Shown here one piece after another: positions 30,223 through 41,529 of a stretch of 64,000 nucleotides of DNA. Below the pieces are notes generated by a model. The model was given only the letters and a program-made list of their open reading frames with translations, was not told where the DNA came from and made no database searches. Position 1 is the stretch's first letter. Each line of letters starts with the position of its first letter. The DNA comes from Megascapheus bottae (lineage: Eukaryota > Chordata > Mammalia > Rodentia > Geomyidae): positions 42,029,501 to 42,093,500 of the forward strand of contig JANJXV010000006.1 in NCBI GenBank assembly GCA_024803745.1, given 5' to 3'. The translations under genes and the position numbers were made by a program.

Positions 30223-33200
30223 CTCTGGTCTGCTGTGCTTTCATGGTGGGAGAGGCAGGAAGAGAGTTGTGAGCATTATGCAAATCTAGTGAAAGTCTTT
30301 GGGGAAAGTCACATAGAAATGTTACTGGTTTTATGTACTGTGGTGGGAAAGCAAATGGTTCAACAGCATTCTGATGCTGGTGTTACAGAATTAACAAATG
30401 TGGCCTGTGTCACATGAAATCTAGGACCCTACCTTAGGTTATGTCAACTACAATGAGTTTATGTTTTAGAATGAGAGACGGTACTGTGAGATGGGTGTGA
30501 GAATGTTAAGTCCATGTGTGTGAATGGCAGGTGCGTGGCACAGTTTGTATTTGAATGGCTCCTTTCTTCTCAAGAAGCTAAATCTGCAAAGTGCTCTTCC
30601 TCTCCTTCCTTTGGCCTAGTGTGACAACAGCTTGGTTGGCAATAAGCACCAGATTCTGTTCCTGTGTTCTTCTTACCAGCTATAACTCTGCCCTTGTTGA
30701 ATGACATTAGTTCAGGTGGGATAGTGTCTGACTGATAGTATCATATAAGCCCTGCTTCTTTTATGATGAGATCTACAGATCATGACCATTTTTTCACTCC
30801 AGAAAGTTATGCAAGAATGCTTCATCCTTTACCTAAAGATAACCTTGATGTTTGACCCCAGGGGAAGGTGTAACATTGCTAAATTTCCAGCCTTCAGGGT
30901 CCTTGGACTTGGAATCCTGCTTACTTGTTCTTGTTGCTCCATATTACTTTTCATGAATCCTGAACTTTCCATCTCATCTTAAATAAGTAGGTTGATAATA
31001 GATTGTGTTTTATAAGTGAGACGCTGCTGAGAGTTCAGAGTGAATTACAAACAAATCTAATGAACAAACAATTCTGGGTCAATAGGTGCAAATTAAGATC
31101 ATGGGAGGCAAGCACAACTTACTAGTTATTATAGAGGTAACAGTGCCTCTGGGGAATTAGTCCCAAGACTCCCTCCTAACCAAAACTGTGGCTACTAAAA
31201 TATACAGATGCTCAAATTGTTCATGTAAAATGGCATAGTATTTGCGTATAGCATACAGATCCTCCTGTATATACTAAATCATCTCTGGACTACTGATAAT
31301 ACCTCATACAATGTAAATTCTATATAAACAACTACTATACTGCATCATGTAGGGAGTATAGCAAGCACAAATTCCTATCCATTTTGCACAGATGCATTCT
31401 TTTAGAATGTCTTTGATCTCAGGTAAGTTGAACTCATGAATGTAGAATCTGTGGGTGGACTCTAAGGCTTTCTGTTATTTGAAGTCATAATTCTGGCCCT
31501 GAGAAAGTGAAGCACATGCCTTCTATTTATTGGCTCTCCCATCTTGGACCCCTTCAGGAGCTGACTTCTGTACTGAAGGGAAAAACCATGTTGTTGTCCG
31601 TCTCGAGTGCTAGGTGAAGAAAGCCAGCTCCAGGACCATGTGAATGACTGAAGCTTGTCAGGGGGTCCTTCCTGGTATTGTCTTTGAGAAGAGAATTAAG
31701 TTCCTAGGAAGATCTTTGAGAGCTGTGTCTCTTAGTGTTTTCAAATTCTCTCGGCTATGGAAAGAATAAAAAGTGACAGTGGTTCTGAAAGTCCAGCAGG
31801 CCCAAAGGAGATAAGAAGGATGAGGTCCCTGGAGAGGAAGGTCATGAATCCTTGGGTCGGGGATAGCCCGTGAACAGTCCACATGTCCGTTACTTTGCAA
31901 AGGAAATGAAAGAGTCACATTGCCATTGCATTTGTGTGTTTCCAAGGCTAGGTTTCTTTAGAGAGAGAATTTCTCTGAAAACTTTTCATCAGCTAAAAAT
32001 GAGGAGAGCTGCTTCAGAGCATCAGCCGAGCCCAGCACCCTGAGTTGTGTGTGGTAGCGGCTGTTCTTCATTTGGCTCTGTGCTGTTAGCTCAGATTCAG
32101 TGTTTTGGGATGATCTACCCAATTACTGTACTGACACTCTATCAGCCTCTCAAGAGATTTCCCTTTTAGTCTCTCTAAGAGAAACCTTTTGTTTTCCCTA
32201 GAAGAGCAATTTGATCCATCTATGGATAACTATCTTCTGTAGTTTGTGCCAGGGTTTGGATTTATTTCCAGTGCTTGGCCATATTCTTTTTCCTCCTTTC
32301 CCTAGTATGTGATGTTCTTACAGGTAATTTATGAGAAACACATTGCCTCACACTCTCCAGCCTGGTGACTATCGTTCCTGCCTTAGAAAACAAATGTGGC
32401 ACATTCTCCATGTACACCCATACATTTGTGCGTGTGTATTTTAATTTTGTTGAAAGAGCAGGGAACTATTGTGGCTTGTTGGAAAATCTCTTCCAGGTTT
32501 AAATGATTTTCTTATGACACCAAGTCAAAAGCTCTTCTCATTTGGTGTTTATTTATTATTTATTATGATGCAGATCGACACTCAGTTGAATCAGAATTTC
32601 AAGTCTGCAACACAGATAATGGCAAGTTTTCTATGTAATAAATTATTTCTGCAAGTCTAATAGCTGCCAGAAGAGGAATGGCTGTGGTTGAGATGATAGG
32701 CCTGGTGGCTTGGCCCTTCTTAAATATGGTTCACTTAGATTAGATGAGTGAGCACCGTACTCTCAGTTCAATTATGCAGTGCATGTGAGGCCTAAGTATG
32801 GAGGTAAGGTATGGACCCAGTCTAAAACAAACATGAACGCCAGCATAGAAATATATATATATATAAAATTTCACATCCAGACTTTTATTTGTTCTCTTTA
32901 TTCCTAGACTTAGAAAACTTCTCAGGCTTTTTTTTCTTTCTTTCTTTTTTCATTTTTGTTTCTGCTTTGTGCTTTGACTAAAATGTTCTTGCTGGCGATC
33001 TCTGACTGACTGCTTGTTCTCATCCAATAAAAGCATTCGTCTTCTAATTCACTCAAAATTGCAGTGACAGCTCTTTGCCTCCTTCCTGGTCAGAATGAAA
33101 ACGTTTCTCTGTGGAGTCCCTCTCTTAGTTCCATGTAAAAGAGGAATTCAGGAAGCTCACACTGGGGATCACACAGACAATCGTTCGCTAATCAGGAACA

Positions 33201-33629
33201 TGTTCTCTGTGGTCCTTGCGCATATTCATCTTCCTTTACGAGACTGGGAGAGTTCTGCGTGTTGGATAAAAGATTAAGGATCCACAGAGTGATGCCACAA
33301 TACAAGAACCTTGAAGTTCCCCGTGGATGATCTCTGACTCACTCCATTTGTTCATTCATTCATTCCTGTCGCTTCATTCTCAATACTAGACATCCTGCTG
33401 TGTGTTTGAGAACTGACATAGATGACACTACTTTTTATTTTGCTATGATATAATCACATATCCTAAAAACCAAGAAGGAGGCACTACTAAACATTTGTAG
33501 GAATAAATACATTTTTGTGAGATGGCTATGTCAGTGGGAATTTAAAACAAAAATCACGGAAATGGTGAGACACGGGGTAAACCAATGCCACAGAAGTACT
33601 CACTAGATATGATGTTGGAAATGAATTTT
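30223..33629. other. Repeat-poor unique block (3.4 kb)
   Basis: No dispersed repeat is obvious apart from short AT runs (32850-32866) and a TTCATTCATTCATTC run at 33351-33365. Open frames up to 95 codons (31658-31945 minus) show no domain. The lack of young insertions may indicate selection or chance. Confidence 0.5.
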
Positions 33630-33775
33630 ACATCTTGGGAGGCGAGGGGTGCAGAGGGAGGGAAAGCGGGAGAAAATGAGGGAAGGGGAAACATTGCTTG
33701 AAAAGAAATGTATTTATTACCTTACGTAACTACAACCTTTCTGTACACTACTTTTACAATAAGGCAAAAACAAAA
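33630..33775 (+). repeat. Possible retroelement 3' end
   Basis: G/A-rich GAGGGAGGGAAAGCGGGAG, GAAAATGAGGGAAGGGGAAA, then AAAGAAATGTATTTATTACC and an A-rich end. It resembles rodent L1 3'-terminal G-rich tracts and is loosely similar to the family at 16921 and 57172. Low confidence. Confidence 0.35.
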
Positions 33776-34049
33776 AGAGAAACAAATAGGCACTCTCCGC
33801 TCTGCAGCAATACTTCAACATAGAAATGAAAATGGAGGAAAGTGTTTTAAGATAATGACATAAAATTAAACATGGTTGAAATTAATAAAGTATTTATGTA
33901 TTTAGCAGGAAAGGGTAATGGGATACATTAAGAAGCATGAAATAAATTTGGACAAATAATAGGACATGCAGCTCTTAGATGTAACACCATAAAATATGAA
34001 ATTGCATAATATTATCATGTAAATTTAGCATAGAATTAATAGACTCTTT

Positions 34050-34285
34050 TTTTTTTTTTGCTGGTCCTGGGGCTTGAATTCAGCTTGGGTTCTGTCCTCA
34101 AGCAATATTTTACTCAAGACTAGCACTCTACCACGTGAGCCACAGTGCAGCTTTTGTTTTTTCTTTTGTGATTATTTGGAGATAAGCTCCTTACAAACTT
34201 CCCTGTCCTGGGCTGGCTTCAAACTAATTTTCAGATCTCAGCCTCCTGAGTAACTGGGATCACAGACTTGAGCCTAGCACCTGGC
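34050..34285 (-). repeat. B1-left dimeric SINE (Class II)
   Basis: Reversed: GGTCCTGGGGCTTGAATTCA, TCTACCACGTGAGCCACAGT, TTTTCAGATCTCAGCCTCCT, GATCACAGACTTGAGCC. Confidence 0.87.
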
Positions 34286-34699
34286 TCAAGCTGTTTTTAA
34301 TTGGATAAAAGCATATCAAATTTCATTAACAAAAGTAAAGACATTCTTAAAATGTAAGATCATAAAGAAGTGTAGAAGAAGCATAGTGGGTACTTTCCTT
34401 ATTAGATATCACTATTCTCAAGAAAACTATTATAAGAAAAACAAGGATGGTATGGGTACAGGATAAGCAAATAACACAGAATATATTCATGAGTATAGAA
34501 TTCATAGATATAGACTTCATAGATATCATGAATGTACCTCCAACATACATGAAAAATGACATCTAATAAAGTCTTTAATGTAGTTAACTGATGCTATATT
34601 TCATAAATAATGCCAAAGTAATTATCCTTTTGGAGAAAAGTTAGACCATTTCATGCAAAATGTAAAAATACAAATTTCAGATGACTTGAAAATGTAAGC
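34286..34699. other. AT-rich unique sequence
   Basis: Nothing recognised; the 71-codon minus-strand frame at 34347-34562 has no domain. Confidence 0.4.
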
Positions 34700-34940
34700 G
34701 TATAAAATCCACTTTCATGCCAATGACTCACACGTAAAATCCTTGCTACTTAGGAGGCAGATATCTGAGAATCACTGTTCAGGGCCAGGCTAGGCAGACA
34801 AATCTTTTTCCAGTTAGCCAGCCAAGAGCCAGAAGATGTGTTTGAGATGTGGTATGATGTGGTAGAGTGTAAGCCATGAGCAAAAAAGCCAACTAAGAGT
34901 GTAAGGCCTGGAGTTGAAGGTCTAGTACTAATTCATGACA
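34700..34940 (+). repeat. B1-left dimeric SINE, plus strand (old)
   Basis: Sense: CCAATGACTCACACGTAAAA, TTGCTACTTAGGAGGCAG, GAGAATCACTGTTCAGGGCC, then TAAGGCCTGGAGTTGAAGG of the right module. Confidence 0.7.
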
Positions 34941-35765
34941 CACACATGAATATAAATATGTAGATAAAAGCGGATTATTTTAGTATCCGAAGAGGTCTTT
35001 TGATTGTCAGGATGAGAGTTCTAAATGTCTTGTACTGTCGAAGATAATCCTCCTTAGAAAATGGGCCTGTCCAAAATACCAGTGGGTTCTCCTTTTATTA
35101 TAGACCATCGATTTCAGCTGTTTATACCATAACTTCAGTAAACCTTTTTGCATATTCAAAAATATGGAAATAAAAAGAAGAGGATAAGAATTTCCTGTGA
35201 CAATCTTAGCTGTATTAGTAGTATATAATTTCACTTTAGACACTTCACCCAGAAGAATTGTTGAGTGAACTATAAACTCACTACATCTTCATTTTATTCC
35301 ATAAAATTTCAGGTCCAAAGAAAACAAAATGCGAACTTACCAAGCCCACTTGATAAGATGTGTGCTACACTCTGTTGTGAATCAAGGGTCTGGTTAAGGT
35401 CAACCCACAGCCCTAAAGCAGAATGTTCCAATTGGCTCACCCTGAAAGCACAAAGACAGTGGATGAGGTGAGAATGGCATAGGTCTGCTCTGATATGTTA
35501 GATTTAGCTGAAGGCTGAGAGATTCTTTAAGGTGCACCAAAATAAATAAATCTATCCATTCACAAATTTGCAAAAAATGAATATGTAGATGAAAAGCCAA
35601 GAGATGATAGCAAAGATTAGGAGAGAACAGATGATTTAAAATTTTTACTAATTCAAAAACTGGCATAAATCCATAAATTCAGGAGTAATATAGAAGATAC
35701 AGAAAAAGCCTTTGCCGTAGCATGGCCAGTGGTGATTACAATATAAAGAAGAATTAATATGTATG
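34941..35765. other. Unique noncoding sequence
   Basis: Nothing recognised; short frames only. Confidence 0.4.
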
Positions 35766-35878
35766 AGATGGATTTGGTGATGCCTGTGTGTAAACCCAGC
35801 ACTCAGGAGCTGAGTTAGGAGAATGAAGAGTTCTAGGCCAGCCTGGGCTACAAGACCTTGTAGTAGAAAAAAGTGATC
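35766..35878 (+). repeat. B1 monomer, plus strand
   Basis: TGGTGATGCCTGTGTGTAAA, CCCAGCACTCAGGAGCTGAG, AGTTCTAGGCCAGCCTGGGC, TACAAGACC. This follows the classic rodent B1 order without a tRNA-like partner, so it is a different and probably older SINE than the dimers. Confidence 0.85.
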
Positions 35879-36655
35879 AGTAAGAAAAATACAACTGATC
35901 AATCAATCATTCAACCAATGCAATCCACCAAGCAACCAAAAGTAAATGACTTTCTCCTAATACTGGCTGGGAATGTGAATAAACAACTCACAGAAGAGAA
36001 AAATCTCAAATTTACTAGTAGGCAGCAGCGTTAAAAGGGTATAGTGATGTAGCATGTTATACACTTTAGATTGGCAAGGTTTAAAAGGAGCAATGATATA
36101 TATCCCTATAAATATGACAGCAAGTCGAGTTTCTTATCTCATTCTCCTGGTAGAAATGTGAATTGTTAGTCTCTTTTCTTCCTGGTCACTAAACTTGGAG
36201 CATTGCCCACGCTAGCATTCCATACACTAGACAATCTCCCTGCCATAACACTACCTCCCCAAGTCTTTTTTGCCAAGTATATTTGGAATATCTATAAAAA
36301 TTAAGCAAACAAAATCACTACCTTCTAAACTGTCAGCACAAGTTCTGGAAATCAAATAGATACAGTAGCATCAAGAGACAGGTGACGTGATGTTGATTGG
36401 AGTATTTTGGACTCATAATAAAATGTCTATGCTATAACATGTTGCACAGCAATTAAAGATAATTAGAAGCAACTGGATTGATTTTTGGAATGATTTCCAT
36501 GGAATATGAGAGGGAAGAAAAAGATTCAGAGAAATAGAAGTCTTGTGGGAAATTCGATGTGGGCAGTATGGGTGACTGAGGAAGAGAAGGGAGGAGAGTT
36601 GAGACAGGCAACACAGTTCATGGATGGGTGCTGTGGCTGGTGTTTGTCATATAAA
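35879..36655. other. Unique noncoding sequence
   Basis: Nothing recognised. Confidence 0.4.
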
Positions 36656-36770
36656 ATACTCGAGAGTTGGGGGTGTGACTCGAGTGGTTGAGCCTAGTAA
36701 GCATAATGACTAGAGTTTGAGCTCTAGTACCACCACTACCAAATAAAAACAAAACCAAAAACAATAAAAC
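36656..36770 (+). repeat. ID-like monomer (old)
   Basis: GTTGGGGGTGTGACTCGAG, TGGTTGAGCCTAGTAAGC, AGAGTTTGAGCTCTAGTACC, then an A-rich tail. tRNA-derived A- and B-box-like blocks are recognisable but damaged. Confidence 0.65.
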
Positions 36771-36776
36771 ACGTAC

Positions 36777-36955
36777 TTAGAAGACTGAGATAGTAGCATC
36801 ATAGTTCAAATTATCCTAGGCACCCCCCCCAAAACAAAATAAATGCCAGAACTGGGAATGTGATTTAGTGGGAGAGTGCTTGCCTAGCATGCATGAGACA
36901 CTGGATTCGATTCCTCAGCACCACCACAACAAAATATCACATTAAAAAATAAAGT
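36777..36955 (+). repeat. B1-like stub followed by a monomeric ID element
   Basis: Short B1-like start (AAGACTGAGATAGTAGC), C run, then a good ID monomer at 36841-36955: GGGAATGTGATTTAGTGGG, GAGTGCTTGCCTAGCATGC, GGATTCGATTCCTCAGCACC, A-rich tail. It shows the left module of the Class I dimers alone. Confidence 0.82.
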
Positions 36956-36981
36956 TCGCAAGATCTTATCTCAAAAAAAGA

Positions 36982-37175
36982 AGAGCTGGTTATGGTAGTG
37001 TACAGATATGCAGGAAGGATAGGTGGGAGAACTGTGATCGGAGATGAGCCTGGGCAAAAAAATTCAAGATCATATCCACATGTGAAAAATAGCTAATTAA
37101 AAATGGACTCAAGTGATAGAGAACTTGTCTAGCAACTCAAGGCATTTAATTCAAACCCCTTGAACCCTACACACC
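36982..37175 (+). repeat. Old B1-plus-ID SINE, plus strand
   Basis: AGCTGGTTATGGTAGTGTAC, GGGAGAACTGTGATCGGAG, GAGCCTGGGC, then CTCAAGTGATAGAGAACTTG and TCTAGCAACTCAAGGC. Confidence 0.65.
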
Positions 37176-38450
37176 AAAAAAATCTATGATGTGTGTGTGG
37201 GGGTTGAGGGAGTGTGAATGCTTGTGTGTAAAACAACTTGAGAAAAAGACAGCTTGATCTAGACAATCTTTGGAGTGAAATCTACTCTATCCCCAAAGAC
37301 TTAAAGAAGGTCAAGTAAGAAGAGATAGTCATGGTCAAGGTGACTAGAGGAAGCTATCCATGAAAGCCCAAGGGTCCCTGCAGATATCTGCACAATGAGT
37401 GGCTTTGGTGTTGGACCATTTGTGTGCATGGAAGAAGCTATGCAGGCAGAAGCCTGCATCAGAGGCAGCCTTGAGACCAGGAGTCGGTGCAGGGCAGCTC
37501 AGTTCTTTGACAATCAAAATCAAGAGAGCTAAATTAGTTATGAAAGGACATTTATTGAGAAGGAAGAAAGAATGGCAGCGGATTACAAATTTTCAAAAGG
37601 ATAGCTAACACCTCAGACATCAAAAACACAATTGTTTGGCTTCATAAGCTTTGATTGCCTTTCCACAGGACAAGTTTATGATATCTTCTCTCTATAGAGA
37701 ACAGAGAAGTGACTACAAATTGTTTTAATATGGATCACTGAAGGTTTTCCTTAAATTATCGATCCTTCAGAAAAGTTTCTGTTAGGCTAATGATACATAC
37801 ATTTTTAGAATTATGACAGGATTGGAAAATCTTCTTTTGTCAAAACATTGATGAAATCCAAATCCTCTGCTTACCTTTGGGTAGGTCAGAGTGCCTGAGG
37901 CATTTCCTATAGATGAGCTCATAGCTCTGTTGTTTTCAGCCTCTAATATTGAACACACACCAGGCGCTGGCCACCAAAACTCACAGTCATGTTGAATGTG
38001 ATCACGTTTGCATCTCTGTACTGCTCAGGAGCAGCGGGAGCACTTCTGGAAACCAGAGCTCTGCCAGGACCAAGCAACCCCACCCGTGACTGCCGTCCCT
38101 GCTTTTCTATTAACTCCAAGTGACATAAGATCCTCAACTCTTTCTCAGTTGTATCCTCCCAGATGCTCATGGTCTGTCTACTGCGACCCAATAGCCAAAG
38201 GAAATTGGAGCAAAGAGAAAAAGCAATCTTAGGCATTTTGATTCAAATCGCCTTTTCTTTTCTTTTCTTTCTTTTTTTTTTTTTTTGCAGATTTTACAAA
38301 AACCTCTGGCTCTGTTACTAGATGATTGTTAGGTTGCCTCCCAGGGGCCTTGGGATATAAGCTTTATTAGTATACTGTTATAATGTATTTGTTCTCTTAC
38401 TGCCAAGTTATTTGGCATTTATTGGATAGAATATTAAGCTCATTGTAAGA
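37176..38450. other. Unique noncoding sequence
   Basis: About 1.3 kb; a CTTTT-rich run lies at 38254-38287. No gene recognised. Confidence 0.45.
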
Positions 38451-38454
38451 CAAT

Positions 38455-38656
38455 AGGTCTTTCTCTGTCTCTGCATTTGTCTCTTCCCTCCCTTTCTCCC
38501 CTCTTCTCTGCCTCCTCTGCTCCTTCCCATCTTTCTCTTCTCCATTACCTCCTCTCTCCTTCTCTTTTCCTCTTTCTCTCCCCGTTCCTTCCTCATTTTC
38601 TCTCTCCTCTCTCTTTCTCTCTCTTTGCCTCTCTCTCTCCATATGTGTGCATGTGC

Positions 38657-38701
<45 letters not shown>
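38455..38701 (+). repeat. Polypyrimidine tract followed by (GT)n
   Basis: About 185 bp of nearly pure C/T (38455-38638), then TGTGCATGTGCGTGCG and about 20 GT units to 38701. Faces the (AC)n array at 39065 in inverted orientation. Confidence 0.93.
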
Positions 38702-38704
<3 letters not shown>

Positions 38705-39063
38705 TTGGACATACTATAGCATAGGTCTAAATAAGTCAGCTTTGCTTTTCTGGCTTTAAGTCATTTTTTTAAACCCTGGAATCCTAATACAGGTGCATTA
38801 AACACGATGACGATGACAACAACAACTGCAGTAATTTTAGAGTCAATGTCCTGAAAATGAGAAATTTCGCTGAAATGATGTGCAGCATAACATCGTTTCC
38901 AGCCCTGCTCCACCACTGTAGCTTTGCATACATACATTTTCCTTTCTCATTTTCATATATATTATGTTTACCATCAATCTTATGAAAGTTGCCATGTGGG
39001 GACATTGGTGACATCGTTCTCAGATGAGATCAATCTATAAATGGCCTGTTCCTGCTCTGGGTG

Positions 39064-39064
<1 letters not shown>
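38702..39064. other. Unique spacer between facing GT and AC arrays
   Basis: No element recognised. Opposing short frames have no domain. Confidence 0.4.

Positions 39065-39110
<46 letters not shown>
39065..39110 (+). repeat. (AC)n microsatellite
   Basis: About 23 pure AC units. Complementary in orientation to the GT array about 360 bp upstream. Confidence 0.97.
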
Positions 39111-39113
<3 letters not shown>

Positions 39114-40394
39114 GTAGGAACAGTATCTCAGGTAAAAATTTGGGCCCCATAATAGGAGCAAAGCAGTCAACCAAAGGTCTGGGAGAAGGAAGGAAGCAAA
39201 CCTGCAAGAAGTTGTGTGGTCACTTGGGGACAATTTTTGATGAGTTTGAATATAAAAGCAAGAATCCTGGAAATGTCTAAGAAGGCCTTGGATAAAGAAT
39301 TCAAAATCCAATGGATCTGTGGGGAAATTGTTTTTATTTATTAATGGCTTGTTTAAAACTCTGTTTTTTTCTCTTCATAAACTTTTGGTGCCTTGAATAT
39401 GAAGGTTTAGTGCAACCAGTTTTGAAATACATTTCATTTTGAAATTAGTGACTTAGGCCTCAGACCGAGGTTTTTCCTACCCATTTCTTCTTTAAGATGC
39501 AATTATATCTCTGCAAACACTGCAGTGTTCTGAGGAGAGGTGTGCTTCAGTGTGTTTAAGCCTAGCTTACTAACGTTGGAGTTGTGGGTGCACATAGGGC
39601 TTTGACATTGCTGGCTTAAGCACATTGCAGTAGCAATAATGAAAAGCAGAATGGGCAGAAGCCCACAGGCACTGGGCGTGTTTTCCAGAATGGATAACAA
39701 AAGTTGGTGGGAAAGAAATAGCCTCCTGTAGAGAGCTGAGTTTGGAAATAAGGCCATCATCACAAGGCCTTCTGGGAACAAATGTAAACCAGATGGAAGA
39801 TCAGAGTTAAGGAGGATGAAAGGAAGGAGTGGGAGGGGATGGGGAACTTGTACCTGGCTGTCAGGATGACAGCATGGAAGCAAAGCAAAGCAAAACTCTA
39901 TCAGAATTGGGTCTGAGGTCCCAGTTCTTGTAATTCTCCTGATTCCTGAAATCCACATCTGCCTCTGAGCCTTGGCTGCTTGCTCAGTGGCCAACTTTTG
40001 GCTGTCACTGTGTTCTTGTTTCTTAACACTGTCAATTGTCCCAGGCCTCTCAGGAGGAAGAACCACTTGGCATGGCTCTACTCTGCCCCCCCCTCGCCCC
40101 TGGGTGGGGATGTGTGCCTCCCACTCCTTGTCCTTTTTATTACTCAGAAGTGTTAGAAAGTGCCATGGGATCTGACTTGCCCAGCAGCTGACTGGGTATG
40201 TGCTAGTACTGACACACCCAGAGTGCAGTGGGATCAGCACACCCAGTGGTGTCTCCTCCTTGGACATTGAGGAGAGATGACAGAAAGGACCTGGCAAGCA
40301 ACCCTGTCCCCCATTCATGCTCCCAGCCAACTATTCCTAGATGCAGGCATCTCACAAAGGCCTCTCTAGAAATGCTCTCTAGACAGAGGAGCTA
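39111..40394. other. Repeat-poor unique block
   Basis: No dispersed repeat recognised. Contains the long minus-strand open frame annotated separately. Confidence 0.5.
39503..40318 (-). CDS. Unusually long open frame of unknown status
   Basis: A 271-codon minus-strand frame from the first ATG (40316-40318; A at -3) to a TAA at 39503-39505. A longer frame counts from a TTG at 40330. It lies in repeat-poor DNA with moderate GC. No domain is recognisable. Residues about 205-235 contain a hydrophobic stretch (ACGLLPILLFIIATAMCLS) that could span a membrane. The remainder is Ser/Pro/Leu-rich like translated noncoding DNA. A frame of this length is mildly surprising by chance in 64 kb, so it is recorded; I consider it most likely fortuitous, with a de novo or single-exon gene or old pseudogene as alternatives. 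Confidence 0.1.
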   Translation of the reverse strand: MNGGQGCLPGPFCHLSSMSKEETPLGVLIPLHSGCVSTSTYPVSCWASQIPWHFLTLLSNKKDKEWEAHIPTQGRGGGRVEPCQVVLPPERPGTIDSVKKQEHSDSQKLATEQAAKAQRQMWISGIRRITRTGTSDPILIEFCFALLPCCHPDSQVQVPHPLPLLPFILLNSDLPSGLHLFPEGLVMMALFPNSALYRRLFLSHQLLLSILENTPSACGLLPILLFIIATAMCLSQQCQSPMCTHNSNVSKLGLNTLKHTSPQNTAVFAEI

Positions 40395-40512
40395 TATGTC
40401 TTCCTCTCCCCTCCCCTCTCCTCCCTTCTCCTCCCCTTCCCCTCCCCTCCCTTCCCTTCCCTGCTCACCTCTTCTCATCCCTCCCCTCCCCACCCCTCCC
40501 TTTCCCTCTCCT
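40395..40512 (+). repeat. CTCCC/CTTCC polypyrimidine tract
   Basis: Near-pure C/T, CCCCT/CCCTT-like units, ending in a T run. G-rich on the minus strand. Confidence 0.92.
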
Positions 40513-40696
40513 TTTTTTTTTAATTTTATTTTTTCATTTCTTTTTCCTCTCATTTCCTTTTCCTTTTCTATTTTTACTTTTTTACCATACTGGTTCTCCA
40601 GGGCTTATGTTTGATGTTAGGGAAGTTTCTACCACTGTTCCACTGTCTCTCTCCCTCTCCCAGATTTTCATTTGCTTTCTTTATATTTTTTATTTT

Positions 40697-40985
40697 GTTT
40701 AGTTTTTGGTGGTACTAGGGTGGAGCCATAGTTTTGTAGAAAAGTACTCTACCACGTGCACTACGCTTCCAGCCCATTTGCATTCTTTGTTTTTCAGAAA
40801 CAGTCTTGGGAGTTTTGCATAGGAGCAATTTCAGGCCTCTGTCCTCTATCTGTATCTCCCAAATAGCTGGAATTAGGGTGTATGTCACCATGCCAACTTG
40901 TTCTTTGAGATATGGTCTTGCTAATGTTAAAAAAAATGACCATCTGGACTCCAACCACAGTCCTTCTATCTCTACCTCTAGAGCA
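40697..40985 (-). repeat. Old SINE (ID-like plus B1-like halves)
   Basis: Reversed: GGTGGTACTAGGGTGGAGCC, CTCTACCACGTGCACTACG, ATCTCCCAAATAGCTGGAA. Strongly diverged. Confidence 0.55.
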
Positions 40986-41120
40986 GGCTTTCTTCATGTT
41001 TCCTTATCGATAGCCTTGAGTGTGATGGCTAACTTGGGGTACATAACATCACTCTATCATTGGATGAGATCTTTCTGTTAAAAAGTTCCATATATATGCC
41101 TTCAATGGTTTTGTTCTTTT

Positions 41121-41155
41121 TTCATATATTTTTTATTTTAATTAATAGAAGGATT
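41121..41155 (-). mobile_element. Ultra-short L1 tail (about 35 bp) with TSD
   Basis: Only TTCATATATTTTTTATTTTA and ATTAATAGAAGGA, the last bases of the L1 3' terminus. Flanked by TGGTTTTGTTCTTTT at 41106-41120 and TGATTTTGTTCTTTT at 41156-41170 (one mismatch in 15). One of the shortest insertions of this kind visible in the window. Confidence 0.82.
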
Positions 41156-41170
41156 TGATTTTGTTCTTTT

Positions 41171-41410
41171 TAATGAGAATTTCTAGCTTGTTGTTTTTCT
41201 TTTACTCTTTGATAACATTTCATCTACTATAGGGAGGGATTCGTTTCAAAAAGAAATGTAAAATTTCAAAAAGTACAAAGGAAAATGTTATAGTGACATG
41301 CGATCCTAAAATAATCACCATTAATATTTTAACATTTTAAGTGGTTTGCCTTTTTTCTACCGAATTTTATAATCTGCTTCACTCACCATCTTAAAAGTTT
41401 CTAGAATGCA
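41171..41410. other. Unique or very old repeat-derived sequence
   Basis: A-rich stretch with AAAGTACAAAGGAAAATG, possibly a remnant of an ancient LINE, but not assignable. Confidence 0.3.
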
Positions 41411-41459
41411 TTTATTTTTGTTGTAAAGGTGACATACAGAGGGGTTATACTTACATAAC
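41411..41459 (-). mobile_element. Ultra-short L1 tail, older subfamily
   Basis: TTATTTTTGTTGTAAAGGTG, ACATACAGAGGGGTTATACT, TACATAAC correspond to the GTATAGAGGGGTTACAGTTA-type 3' terminus. Possible TSD AGAATGCATTTA / AGAATAAATTTTA (41403 and 41460), imperfect. Confidence 0.65.
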
Positions 41460-41529
41460 AGAATAAATTTTAAATTATCTTTAGAAACTAACTTCTTGGT
41501 GATCAAAGAAATAATGCTTTTGTTTTTGG

